The notes under the pieces are model-generated. The model saw only the letters and a list, made by a program, of their open reading frames with translations. It was not told the DNA's origin and did no database searches. Shown here one piece after another: positions 44,484-54,140 of a stretch of 64,000 bases of DNA. Position 1 is the stretch's first letter. Each line of letters begins with the position of its first letter. The DNA comes from Portunus trituberculatus (taxonomy: Eukaryota; Arthropoda; Malacostraca; Decapoda; Portunidae), in contig NC_059304.1 in NCBI RefSeq assembly GCF_017591435.1, forward strand, positions 28,879,020 through 28,943,019, written 5' to 3'. The translations under genes and the position numbers were made by a program.

Positions 44484-44760
44484 CTTTTCTTCCAAGCTCT
44501 ATCTTTTGCTTTTTCAACTTCTATACATCTGGCATTGTACCAAACCTGTATATTTTTCTTTACTCTATAAATAGGTACGTATTTCTTCACTTCATTATAT
44601 TTCTGTAGGAACATTTCATATTTCCCCTTTATTGTCCTGTTCATAATGTTACTCCATTCAATATCAGCAAACAAAATTTTAAACTTTTCAAAATCTGCTC
44701 TTGCATAATTTAATCTCTTTTCTGTAATCTTCTCTGTATCTTATCCCATCCTCCTCCTGT
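42700..44760 (-). pseudogene. LINE-C3 reverse transcriptase, decayed and split by a SINE
   Basis: Blocks: MDVRKTMGLDGVSGWALKEC, VPLEWKTANIILIFKGEKST, NYRPVLLTSVVGKSCE and QYGFRAGRSCVSNLLSF (43892-43515); a broken KKAFxKVPHG block near 43470; LFADDATLLRV near 43210 (FADD); LEFNAKKCCIMELGKSKRRP and EEKDLGVIIQANLNP (43170-42952). Upstream, YNARCIEVEKAKDRAWK with a poly-Lys slippage tract (44674-44441) precedes the SINE. Several frameshifts. Confidence 0.85.
44166..44371 (-). mobile_element. tRNA-derived SINE inside LINE-C3
   Basis: Minus strand head GGGGCTGCCATGGTACAGTGG (A-box region), a CTTTGGGG anticodon-loop-like stretch and GGTTCGAATCC (B box), followed by about 130 bp of unrelated body. 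The TTTGGG loop would fit a tRNA(Pro) origin, but the stems are imperfect. It interrupts the RT frame between EYIRVSREEER and the VVQKSEDEPKLF block. No clear target duplication was found. It differs from the SINE at 30579-30862. Confidence 0.72.
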
Positions 44761-45231
44761 ACAGGCAACCCCCACTTAACAAACAGGTTAGGTTCCTAAA
44801 AAAAAAAGTTTGTTAAACGAATTTTCGTTAAGAGAACCAATTATAACAAGTTTGACCCCTGACTTGAGCTTTCATTGAGAGTAAACAAAGCGAAAGTGCA
44901 TCATAGTACAGTGAAAGCTTTAATGAAAGTAAAAAATATGAAGTTAAACATTTAGGCAGTTTAATTTAAGTCATTATAATGTACACTAATGTATGTATGT
45001 ACGTAACTTTATAATGTTGATGATCTTAAATTTATGAAGGGAGGGAGAGTGAAATGGGAAAGATACTAACCGGCAACCTGTGGAATGTAAACAAAGGACG
45101 CATCATTGTACTGCATACAAAACTTATGTACCACATTTCCACAAGGCTTTCCATTTTATCCATTGTAGAGTCACGAGTTCAGGTGGTTCTTTTAGCTTGC
45201 AAGGAAGGTATGGTCTCACCACCCTTCTTAA

Positions 45232-46813
45232 GGGGGCCGTCCAATTTAGAGATTGAAAAAATGTGAAAAATTATGTTTTTTGTGAAAAAAAATATATAGT
45301 AGGTATACATGTTAGCTATTATTTCACAAAGTTTTATGGTGAAACGCGCACTGGTTTCCGTTTAAATGCCATTTAAAGGTCACGTACTCAACCACGTGAG
45401 TTTGTTTACATCAGCAGAATCAAGTTTTTTTTTTTTTTTTTTTTTTCCCCTCTAAAAACTACGAAAAAAAGCCAAAAATCTTAACTTTTTTTGGTGAACA
45501 TGATACGGCAACACTGAAAGTCTATGAGTGACGTCAATCAAGGCACCAGTGAGACTCAGTAGGGGGAAAGCTATTAGAGAGAGAGGTTGTTGCTGTGTTT
45601 CTCGCTATCTGCCCTTCACTCTGCTAAGCAGCATATAATTTATTTACTGCATCCTGCTTTTCACCTACTGCCAACCATGGGATGGGTATCTAAGAGGAAT
45701 AAGCAGAGGAAGGACGCCTGGAATATGAGTATGGAAGCGCAAAGAATAAAAAGAGCGTGTTGAACCTGACACCTCAAATGCTCCAGTACACATCCTTGCG
45801 TCACCCACCACCGCCACACCACAACCCACCACATCTCACACAGAACAAAGACAAGGAAATGAAGAAGAAAAGGCCTCATTACTCACAATTAGAGAAGCTC
45901 TTCTACAAAATATTGAGAAAGGAAATGAAGATGTGGAAAGTGACGACGAGTTTGTCATGCTGACGAAAAGGAGGCTGAAAAATCTTCTTTCCTCTCGTTA
46001 TTCATGCCCAGATCCTGCCTTTCACTACAGTTTGGAGCCTGATGTATACGAGAATACCATAACTATGCACTGCACAACATGCAACTTCAAGAACACATCA
46101 CAACCAGAAAAAGTGAGAGCTGGAGGTCGGAAGAAAAACCTCTTCAGGACCAATATATCATTAACAGGAGGTGACTAGAAGCCTCATATACATCCAATTG
46201 TATTATGATATTGTAGAAAATAAAAAAGAACATAGAGTAAACCTGAATAAACTTCCTAGTGTGTTATAACAGGATCGAGATCAATCGATAAACTTTATTG
46301 GCCCGTATCTCAAAACATAAGTTATTCCCCTTCTAAAATCTATTTTAAAGCCAATTTTAGCTTGATTTCAATGAAACAAAAACTAAAAAGGAGAAGAATA
46401 CTTCTTCTTTCAATTCACATCACTATTTTCTTTTTATATATGTGACCTATAATTTTGTATTAATATTTTTTGTCAAAAAAAGTAAAAAAAAAAAGATTTT
46501 GAAAAAATATTCATAAAACAAAAACGAGATGAAATGAAAAATCTAATGACGTGGAAACCTTTCACATTATAACGTGTCTTTGCCACAGAAAAATGAAGGT
46601 TATGAAGCAAATGATAACGCCGGAATAACACACATAAATTTTAGTTGCAGTTGTAATTGCATGGCAGGGTTGGGGATTAGAATGGGGATGAATGTCTAAT
46701 AATGATGTAGCTACATGTTCCCAATACTTCACAACATAAAAATCAGTGTTTCATGCATATTTACCGGAGATATGAAGCACCGATATAATACCGATCTAAA
46801 TCGGACGCTCCCC
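45232..46813 (+). mobile_element. TTAA-target element, Kolobok-like, nested in the Tigger
   Basis: TTAA flanks both ends (45228-45231, 46814-46817). Ends GGGGGCCGTCCAATTTAG and, inverted, GGGGAGCGTCCGATTTAG are good inverted repeats. The plus-strand gene start (45677-46178) resembles the N-terminus of Kolobok/Mutator-like transposases rather than piggyBac, and Kolobok also targets TTAA, so Kolobok is favoured. At 1582 bp with only about 160 codons left, it is a deletion derivative. Confidence 0.78.
45677..46178 (+). pseudogene. Probable Kolobok-like transposase N-terminus, frameshifted
   Basis: ATG 45677 opens MGWVSKRNKQRKDAWNMSME and AQRIKRAC, then stops. A one-base shift near 45759 continues for 139 codons through a Thr/Pro-rich linker, DDEFVMLTKRRLKNLLSSRY, then CPDPAF and ITMHCTTCNFKNTS, a pair of Cys motifs that may bind zinc. 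The MGR/W-SKR start and Cys pair recall animal proteins with the Mutator-like transposase domain, a resemblance from memory. No catalytic domain follows before the stop at 46176-46178. Confidence 0.55.
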
Positions 46814-46849
46814 TTAATAGAGTCTGCTGACTTGAAAATAGTAAAGACA

Positions 46850-46949
46850 GTAGATGAAGTCAAGCTTGCCTCTCTTGTCTGTGAATAATATCCAGCTTCA
46901 CTTCGAGAGTAAGAGACTTGCTGGTCTTCGTAGCAATGCTAGGCGACAT
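46850..46949 (-). pseudogene. Tigger transposase start, helix-turn-helix scrap
   Basis: From ATG 46949 on the minus strand: MSPSIATKTSKSLTLEVKLD, then IIHRQERQA and a stop. This is the first helix of a CENP-B/pogo-type DNA-binding domain, as in the sister copy at 23912. The rest of the transposase is deleted. Confidence 0.8.
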
Positions 46950-47255
46950 TGCAGGGCGTTTTGGTGGTATGTTGAGCGAGGGAAGACGAGCTTCTGCTGA
47001 CACTGTTATTTGTTTTGAACTAGGGGGGAGTGAGTGGTGTGCGTGTTGTCCACGAGAGAGGTGCTGGTGTATTCAAAAGCTTGTCGGCTTGCGTGATACG
47101 GCAGGGCTTTCAAACTTGAAAAAAATTACCTGGATAAAATTTTGTTAAAGTGAGTTTAGTGTTCGTTAAACGAGCAGATGGTAGTAAGAGGAAACGTTCG
47201 TTGTAGTGAAATTTTGTTGTGTGAACCTTCATTAAGCTGGAGCTGGGGTTGCCTG

Positions 47256-49050
47256 TATTTCCAAGTCTAATGTTACATGATCACATGTTTCCATTGGACT
47301 AAGGTATTGTATGCTAGGAGGGCACTCTGGCTTCTTTGTGAATACTAGGTCAAGTAGCAGCGGTTCCTCTTCTCCCCTGTACCTTGTTGACTTTTCCATC
47401 CACTGATCCATTGTATTTACCATATTCAACTGTAACACCTCCTTGGTCCATTGTTCAGCATTACCCATTACTTCCATCTCTCTCTCCAGTTTACTCTTTT
47501 AGAGTTAAAATGTCCTTCTAGTAGTATTCTTCCATCTCTTCTTATCATATTATCAAAGCACTTAATCACCTCTCTTTGCATATTCTTCTATTCCTCAGTT
47601 CCCCATGTAATTTGTCTTAGGTGGCACATACGTAACTATGATTTTTTTTTTTTTTTTTTTTCCCCATTTCCTCTGTTTTGATTGTTCCTCCCATTACTTC
47701 CACCATACCAACACCATATTGCACTTCCTTCACACATATATTGTCACAGACCATTATTAGCACGTCTCCTCCCCCTTTTCCTTCCTGTCTCTTCTCCAGC
47801 TATTATATCACTCTTATTTAAAGCTAACTTGGATCTCCTCTTTTAGTTTTGTTTCTGCTATGCACATTACATCTGGTCTTTTTTTCTTTCAAATAATCTC
47901 TAAACTCCAACACGCTGGATAACAACCCATCTATATTAGTATAAGTCACTATTAATTTCTTGTCTCTTCCATGACCTCCTCCTCCTTCCATAGATACCAC
48001 TTCTATAGTCTCATATCTAGAACCCTCCAGTAGAAATTTTTTTTCTTGATCTCCGTCCTTTTCTCGTTTTTTCCTTTGCTTTATTTCTTAGCACTTTCTC
48101 CTTCTCCCTCTCTTCCAGGTTCATATCTCTTTTTATCCATATATCCTTAGATTCAGTATCATCAGCCAGCTTCCCTTTTCTTATCATAATTTCTTCCACC
48201 ACCACTTGTGATCTCATTCTTACTTTCATTGGTCTCTTACCCCTTTCACTAAATCTTCCTAAGCTAATCACTTCTTCAACTTCTTGGTCCAACTCCTGTG
48301 TGCTGTCCTGGACCTGTTTGATAATAGTTTTAGTCAATTCTCTCTCTTCTCGCTTTCTCACAAACTTGTTTGGATTTTTTTTCCTTCATCCCAGGAATTA
48401 CGATACATTTCCTCTTATCCACCATATCCCTCAATAGATTTTCTTTCTCCTTAATTACTTGTATAACAGTGTCCTTTGTCTTTTCCTCAATTTACTTCCT
48501 TACTGCCTCTGAAAATTAAACTTTTTCTTCCTGTCTCTGTTTCCATGCATTTCATAATTCCTCCAATTTGCTTTTTACCCATTCCATTCTCTACTGTATC
48601 TTCCCAGTCCTGTATTTTTTTTCTGTAGGCTCCTTAAAGAGTCTCTGTAGTTGCAACATGTAGCCTTTAGTATATTGTTTTGTTTCTTATCTCCTGCATT
48701 TCCTCCTTCATCTCTTGATTTATTTCTCTTACTTTCTCACATTCTTCTGATCTCACTTTTTTTTTTCAGTGTTTTCTTTTATCAATTTGTCTTGTTTTTC
48801 CATCATACTTGACATCACCTTCTTCATTTATCTTATCTACCTTTCCATGTTTATCAGCCTCCTCATATTACCTCTCCTCTCTAAATCCAGAAAAATCCTT
48901 GTCCATATTATCATCACCCAGTCTTTTCAGTCCAACAGGTGTTTCAATAAGCCTTTGGTTTTCAAAACATGTTGTTCGTTTTAGTCCTATACGTTTGGCC
49001 ACACCACCTAGCTCCACCTCTCTTTCCATTTTTCCATTCTATACGGTATC
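47256..49050 (-). pseudogene. LINE-C3 ORF1 and endonuclease remnants
   Basis: Endonuclease C-terminal part EVMGNAEQWTKEVLQLNMVN, LLLDLVFTKKPECPPSIQYL and TCDHVTLDLEIQ (47477-47256; SDH changed to CDH). ORF1 (48361-48017) has EEVISLGRFSERGKRPMKVR and an RRM-like end KDIWIKRDMNLEEREKEK. Farther upstream, RRTTCFENQRLIETPVGLKR, then LGDDNMDKDFSGF (48960-48870), is the probable ORF1 N-terminus. Frames change several times. Confidence 0.8.
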
Positions 49051-49079
49051 CAAATCTTATTTATTTGGGAGACGGGAAC

Positions 49080-49960
49080 CCTATGGCTCCCTACCCCCCT
49101 GTACATATGTCAAAGATCAGGCTCCAATGCGTGCAGAAGTGCTTTCCCTGGGAGCTGTTTTCGCACGTGCCACACTCTATCAAAAGCTTTTGATGTGTCT
49201 AACGCGACAGCAAAAGTTTCACCAAAATATCTAAAAGAGGATGACTAAGACTCAGTAAGGAAAGCCACAAGATTATCAGTAGAGCAGCCTTGACTGAAGC
49301 CATACTGGCGATCAGAGAGAAGATTGTGAAGTGACAGATATTTAAGGATCTTCCTATTGAGGATATATTCAAAAACTTCAGAGAAGCTAGAAATTAAATC
49401 TATAGGATGGTAGTTTGAGGGATTAGAACGGTCAGCCTTTACAGGAACAGGCGGAATGTGGCAGACTTCCAGCATGAAGAAAAAGTAGAAATCAATAGTT
49501 GAAAGAGTTTGGCCAGGATAGGTGCAAGTGCAGAAGCACAGTTTTTGAGAACAATAGGAGGAACCCCATCAGGTCCATAAGCCTTCCGAGGGTTTAGGCG
49601 AGCGAGAGCATGGAAAACATTATTACGAAGAACTTTATTTGAAAGTATGAATTCGTCAGAGGGAGGGACAAGCCCAGAATCATCCATGGTGGAGTTCTTA
49701 ACAAAGGTTTGAGGGAAGAGTTCAGTTGGTGCGATCAGGATGAAATAAAATTGGGAAAGATGTAAAAATAAAGTTATTGGAAATGTTTATGTTCAGATGC
49801 CAGAAGTCTCAAGGGGAGGTGGAATTTGAAAGATTTTGACATTTTCTATCTATGAAGGAGTGTTTGGCAAGTTGAAGAACAGACTTGGCATGATTCCAGG
49901 CAGAAATATAAGGTGCATGAAATTCAGGTGATGGATGATGCATGATGGCAACTTTTATGG
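49080..49960 (-). pseudogene. RT fragment of a further LINE family (E)
   Basis: Minus strand: VLRNNVFHALARLNPRKAYG, then PDGVPPIVLKNCASALAPIL (49687-49439), NYHPIDLISSFSEVFEYILN and LLSDRQYGFSQGCSTDNL (49475-49245), and AVALDTSKAFDRVWH near 49190-49150 with the first catalytic Asp. RT blocks 0-3 only; the FADD part is absent. The TSKAFDRVWH form separates it from families A-D. Upstream text to about 49960 looks like the preceding linker. Confidence 0.8.
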
Positions 49961-50105
49961 ACCACTATTCAATATAACAACTATGAACTCATTTCCTAAT
50001 AGTATTGTTATTGTCTGCTCGGATATTTTATTCCAGGTGACATTTATTCATTAACTCCAAAAGAAAATTTGTTACCATCCAATTGATAATTTCGTATTCC
50101 CACAG

Positions 50106-50264
50106 AGCAACTAGGAACTCCTTCACAAGACTTTATGTCCAGATTACAGCCAACTGTTCGCAACTATGTTGAAAACCGTCCTCGCTACCCTGGCTACTCC
50201 TTTGATCGTCTTTTCCCTGATGTTCTTTTTCCTGCCGAGTCTACTGATCACAATCGCCTAAAAG
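50106..50264 (+). CDS. JNK (bsk/MAPK8): JNK exon: C-lobe segment of kinase domain
   Basis: Internal exon of the c-Jun N-terminal kinase gene, a stress-activated MAP kinase that phosphorylates Jun/AP-1 in nucleus and cytoplasm. After acceptor TTCCCACAG it starts in phase 1 (AG of a Glu codon). It encodes QLGTPSQDFMSRLQPTVRNY, then VENRPRYPGYSFDRLFPDVL and FPAESTDHNRLK, ending with one base of the next codon before GTAAGA. The sequence is nearly identical to the same segment of animal JNKs and distinct from p38 and ERK (FPDVLFPA...HNxLKASQARDLL). 159 bp, no lesion. The exons encoding the activation loop (TPY) and catalytic loop must lie upstream and were not found in this window. Confidence 0.96.
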
Positions 50265-51035
50265 GTAAGAAGGATATAGAAAGAACAGCTACTTTGGATT
50301 TCAGTTTGTACATCCTTCAAGGGATATGTAAGTTATCAGGATGCCTAGCAATTTTTCAAATACTGAAGTTTTCAAGTAATTGTAAAAGAAATTTAAAAGC
50401 TAAAATTCAGTTTGAAAACACACACACAACATAACACAATGTCATTAAAATGTTATAAACATGTGCATGTAACAAAATTATCCTAAACATCTTGCTATTA
50501 TTCTTCCACCCTACCTAATCATGAAATTTGTAAGCTCTTGTTACTTTGTAGGATTCCATCCATCTTGCCCATAGCCATCCTCAGGCTGGGCCTTTTGGAA
50601 CCTCTGGTCTCTCTCTCTGCTGTCTGCTACCTCTACTACTGACTTTTCTCACAACTACATGACTGAATATATTCTAGATTCTGTTACATTTTTTATCAAA
50701 AGTTATTTCCATAATAAGGTCAAAATCCCGATACATTTTTACACACATGTATAGTAATACCATTCATGCACATGACCCTCCCACAGGGTATAAAGGGAAA
50801 GTGAGAGGTACAAGTAAGTTCCCACAAGTCATCTCATATATCCCCTCATTTGCACAGTATCTCAATGGGTGCCACTCTTGTCTTTTCTGTTTGGTACTGT
50901 AGCAGCCAATATCTTCATCTCTGTCACCTTTCCCTCACCCGTGGTCACAGTCTCCTTAATGTTTATAACCTTTTCCTGTGTGGGTCATGTCTGCTTGGGA
51001 CTTCTCATCCCATCTCAAAACAAAGCTGCCACTCT
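50265..51035. other. JNK intron, left part; no gene recognised
   Basis: Starts with donor GTAAGAAGG. AT-rich intron, then from about 50750 the 3' side of the antisense LTR element, where a 3' LTR would be expected but could not be defined. Confidence 0.55.
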
Positions 51036-52169
51036 TTATGTGGTGTCATGATCCGACTCAATAGTTGCATCAGTGGCAGGTTCTTCCCTATCACTGGCCT
51101 GGCCACCGACTTCAATGTAGAACTCCTCATCCTTTTCATCCATGATTGCTTCAGCTTGTTCTTCCTGGTAAGTGTGGGGATGAAGATCCTTTCCATGGCA
51201 GGGAACTCTGTCAACTTCTACCGCTTGATGTGACAGGACTCTTGTTATTGTGCCTTTCCCGTGTTGCTCGTCACACCAAACGTTGAGAGGCCTCACCCAC
51301 ACTTTGTCTCCAGCTTGGTATGGGCCTTCAATTTCTGGCTCCCTCTTCTTACAAAGTTCCATTTCATGGACTCTTACTTGGTACTGATACAACATGTTCT
51401 CTGGCGCTGTTGACGGCATGAAGTCGTCCTGAGGCCTCAAGTTGTAAAGATACACCACCTGTGTCACAGAACAGCCTTTCCTCATGGCAATGACCTTCAC
51501 TGTGTGATGACATCTTTCGATTATGCCATTGCCAGATGGCCCATGAGCACAGCAAAAGCAGAGATGCACAGACCATCTTTTTGCAAACTCAACAAACACT
51601 TGGTTGCAGAAGGCAGTATCATTGTCCGTTAGTAGCTCCTCAAGCGCCCTGCACTCATAGAATACTGCTTTCAGCTCCATGATCATGCATTCGCTGGTCT
51701 GGAGCCTCAGCTGGCGCCAGACAGCAAAACACAACAGCCTGCAGTTGATGAGAGTTAGGTAGTGTTTGCCACTACAATGAGTTTCGTCCATGGCCAGTCT
51801 GTGCCACACCTTCTCTACACTCAGGTCTCGTTTCTGCCATTTCACTGGTGCTGGATCAATAGACAGGCACACATCACAGTTAGTGAGAACAGCACACACC
51901 TCCTGCTTGATGACTTCAGGAATTACTCTCTTCACGAAGTAAAGCATGCGTTTTACATCCGGATGACCAGTAGCATGGTGTATTTCCTTGATCTTGTCAG
52001 TGGTAGTTACTTTGCTGCTGCTAGCAGCGCACACAGGATGTTCAGCTGCAGGGCGGGCGGCAGAAGCTCTCAACCAATGCTGTGGCACACGCATCAGCCT
52101 GTCTGCCTTGTCAATTGAAAGTACTAAGATAACAGACAGCTGAAGGTCACACTTTTCAATCAGCGACAT
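51036..52169 (-). pseudogene. LTR element: integrase, 377 open codons
   Basis: Integrase joins viral-like DNA to the target. The zinc-binding part HHATGHPDVKRMLYF...LTNCDVCLS keeps HHCC. The core has LAMDETHCSGKHYLTLINC (first Asp), LLTDNDTAFCNQ (second Asp) and GPSGNGIIERCHHTVK (Glu), a complete DDE triad. The C-terminal AGDKVWVRPLNVW and GKGTITRVLSHQAVEV part resembles the GPY/F-like module. No chromodomain. The reading frame is open throughout although every other part of the element is broken; it starts at an ATG after stops that end RNase H. Confidence 0.85.
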
Positions 52170-52199
52170 TACTATTCCAATACTCCTTCAAATGAGCAT

Positions 52200-52789
52200 C
52201 TCGCTTGCCACTTTGGTCTTAGTCTACCTCTTCCCAAGATGGCATCAGATATCCAGCGCAGTACTGTTGACGAGTCTGTGAGCACTTCCACCTTCTTGAC
52301 CCTTCAGGCCAGTGCCAGGTTAAATCCATTAATGACAGCATCTAACTATGCCTTATTGAAATGGCTCGATTCGTCTTTACACATCCAGCTGGCGTCTTCA
52401 ACAATGCTTCCGTTTATCTCAATAGCCACACAAAGTGCTATAGAGCTGGCATCCACCCAAACTTTGGCTTCGTTACTGCTGGCATCCCATTGTCCTCGCA
52501 TGGGGATCATTGTTCCTGACCTCTTGGACAACTTCTTTGAGAAGCATTCATATTTCTCCATCAATGATTGCATCATCCCATCTTTCTGTGACATCATTGG
52601 CCCTTCGCTTGATGAAGGCCATTGCCACCTGCAGCCAGCTGCACACAGGGTAGTGGCCAACCAGCTTGCCACAGTAGGAGAAAACAGACCTCCGCATGAG
52701 CTCGTTAGGCACGTCAGCCACTTCATTGTCTCTCTTCCAAAACTGGAAGAGTCCTTGCTACCCCCAGACCCTGAGGCCTAGCACTTGTG
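52200..52789 (-). pseudogene. LTR element: RT connection and RNase H
   Basis: GLFSPTVASWLATTLCAAGC corresponds, in the neighbouring frame, to GKLVGHYPVCSWLQVAMAFI, the connection region. RNase H follows: VWVDASSIALCVAIEINGSI (first Asp), SSHFNKAELDAVI (Glu), and VLTDSSTVLRWISDAI (Asp). The plus-strand frame 52239-52781 is only a shadow. Stops near 52190 separate it from integrase. Confidence 0.78.
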
Positions 52790-53684
52790 CGCCATCAACA
52801 AGTAGTTCGGGTGGTTTGCTCATCAGCCCAAAACTCTCCAAGTGCGCTTTCACATAGCTAGCCTTAACAATGTCCTCCTTTATAAAGATGTCATCAATCC
52901 ACACTGATGTTCCTCACCTTACAACAGGGTTTTGAGAAAGTATGTAGTTCAGGACAGCCTTCATCACCAATGGAGCCACTTTGGGGCCAAAACCCAGTCA
53001 CATCAGACAGTATTTTTGGTCTTTAAAGCACACTGTCTTGTAAGGCCATAGTGATGGGTGAATCATGATCTGCAGGTAAGCCTTGGCGAGGTCAGTCACG
53101 GATGCGTTCACACCTTGCCTTCGTCACTCCTATAGTCTATTTGCACACACATCACTGTCTACTGTGGAGGCTTGCATGTTGTGTTCAGCTCCTGGAAATC
53201 CATCACGGGTCGTACTTTCTTCTTGTTCTCCTGTATGAGTGGTATGAGGCGCTTCGCTGGTCCATACTTGCTCTCAACGTATGACAGTAACCATCCATCA
53301 GCTATCCATTTCTTGAGCTCTTCTTCATAAAGTTTCCTTGCATCCCACCTCACAGAATAGGCCTCCACTTGATTCTGTAAGACACTTGGCTCCTTTTTCT
53401 CGGCCCACTTCCATGCTGCAGTCCAGTAATTAGCTTCAGGATTATAGGTAGCACAAAAGTCTCGCTCATCAATTCCCATCGTGGTGTAGGCAGCCACACA
53501 TGTCACAGATTTATTGGTGTTGAAGCATGCTTCACCTTGTTCATTAACTGTCACTCCTCCGAGGGCTTTTATTCTGGCCATTCTAAGGATGAATGTATAT
53601 CCAAGGGGCTTCCTGGTAGTCACACACACTTGCAGTTCTACAGCGGCCAACGCACCACATTGAAGGCTCAGAAGGCCAGTCCAC
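52790..53684 (-). pseudogene. LTR element: reverse transcriptase
   Basis: RWDARKLYEEELKKWIADGW, YGPAKRLIPLIQENKKKVRP and VMDFQELN (53330-53165) form RT blocks 1-2. After frame changes DLAKAYLQIMIHPSLWPYKT (near 53090-53030) and VWIDDIFIKED (near 52905) give the two catalytic Asp groups, the latter in the IDD form of the YxDD box. At least three frameshifts. Confidence 0.8.
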
Positions 53685-54139
53685 TCACACTGCCACTCTT
53701 TCCCACTCACAGTGACCATGCTGATTACATCCTTTGACCACCTTGCAGCAGGACATATGCGTGATGCCCATGGAACACCCTGTGTCCACCAACACACGAC
53801 GCTGCACATTCCCAACATTCACCGAAGCACTTAGCAACACCACATTCACTGACTGCTGCGAGAGGAGGCTGGCATTGATGCCTCCTCTCCACGCTTGTTT
53901 CTTAAGCAGGCGGATGCAAAGTTGCCAAGACCGCCACAACGATAACACCTCACTCTGAGTCGGGGGCATCTTGGACCACTGGGCCCTGCCCCACCACATG
54001 TATCACTGTGATGGTGAGCTAGACAGTCTCTGGCAAGATGATTTTGACTATTGCACACGAAAAACCGTGGATGCTTAACAGCTGCACACTCCTCGATGCT
54101 CTGTCTCACCGTGAAAACACTGCTGACAAAACAAAACAA
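53685..54139 (-). pseudogene. LTR element: nucleocapsid-like knuckles and protease
   Basis: Two CCHC-type knuckles are damaged. The first reads FFVCNSQNHLARDC (first Cys changed to Phe), the second CYRCGGLGNFASAC (His changed to Asn). After a frame change, SVNVVLLSASVNVGNVQRRV, then LVDTGCSMGITHMS, is an aspartic protease start with the catalytic DTG. The protease would cleave the polyprotein. A frameshift near 53800 leads to the next segment. Confidence 0.8.
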
Positions 54140-54140
54140 A

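Larger units (their letters stand above)
44762..47255 (-). mobile_element. Tigger-type element inside LINE-C3, hosting a TTAA element
   Basis: Ends CAGGCAACCCC (44762) and, inverted, CAGGCAACCCC (47255) match, with further CTTAA/GTTAA-rich repeats inside. TA flanks both ends (44760-44761, 47256-47257). Without the nested element (45232-46813) it is about 0.9 kb and keeps only the start of a minus-strand transposase near 46850-46949. Its relative is at 23757-24238. Confidence 0.9.
42424..49050 (-). mobile_element. LINE family C copy C3, split by a SINE and a Tigger
   Basis: Minus strand, probably near full length. The 3' end is at 42424, with the terminal motif duplicated (TATTTACCTGGTTCTATTTACCTAGTT on the plus strand). 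RT runs 42700-44670, endonuclease 44680-44761 continuing at 47256-47900, and ORF1 about 47980-49050. Insertions: a tRNA-derived SINE at 44166-44371 and a Tigger at 44762-47255 with TA duplication. The sequence joins correctly across the Tigger when compared with copy C2. Confidence 0.85.
51036..54140 (-). mobile_element. Ty3/gypsy-like LTR retrotransposon interior in JNK intron, antisense
   Basis: Minus-strand order: Cys/His knuckles, protease, RT, RNase H, integrase. This is the gypsy order (BEL shares it and is not fully excluded). No LTR pair or primer-binding site was found between the two JNK exons. It is a decayed copy oriented against the gene. Two 35-bp copies of an ACACTGCTGACAAAACAAAA stretch (54117-54151 and 54203-54237) lie just upstream of its first domain. 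Confidence 0.82.

Noticed and set aside
44423..44520. Poly-Phe/poly-Lys frames
   Set aside because: They come from a T/A homopolymer grown inside the decayed LINE-C3 RT, not from a real protein segment.
50750..51035. 3' LTR of the gypsy-like element
   Set aside because: No matching repeat was found upstream of the first domain (after 54140), so LTR borders cannot be supported.
52239..52781. Plus-strand 180-codon frame in the JNK intron
   Set aside because: Shadow of the minus-strand RNase H/connection region of the LTR element, whose VWVDASS and TDSSTVLRWI motifs are clear.
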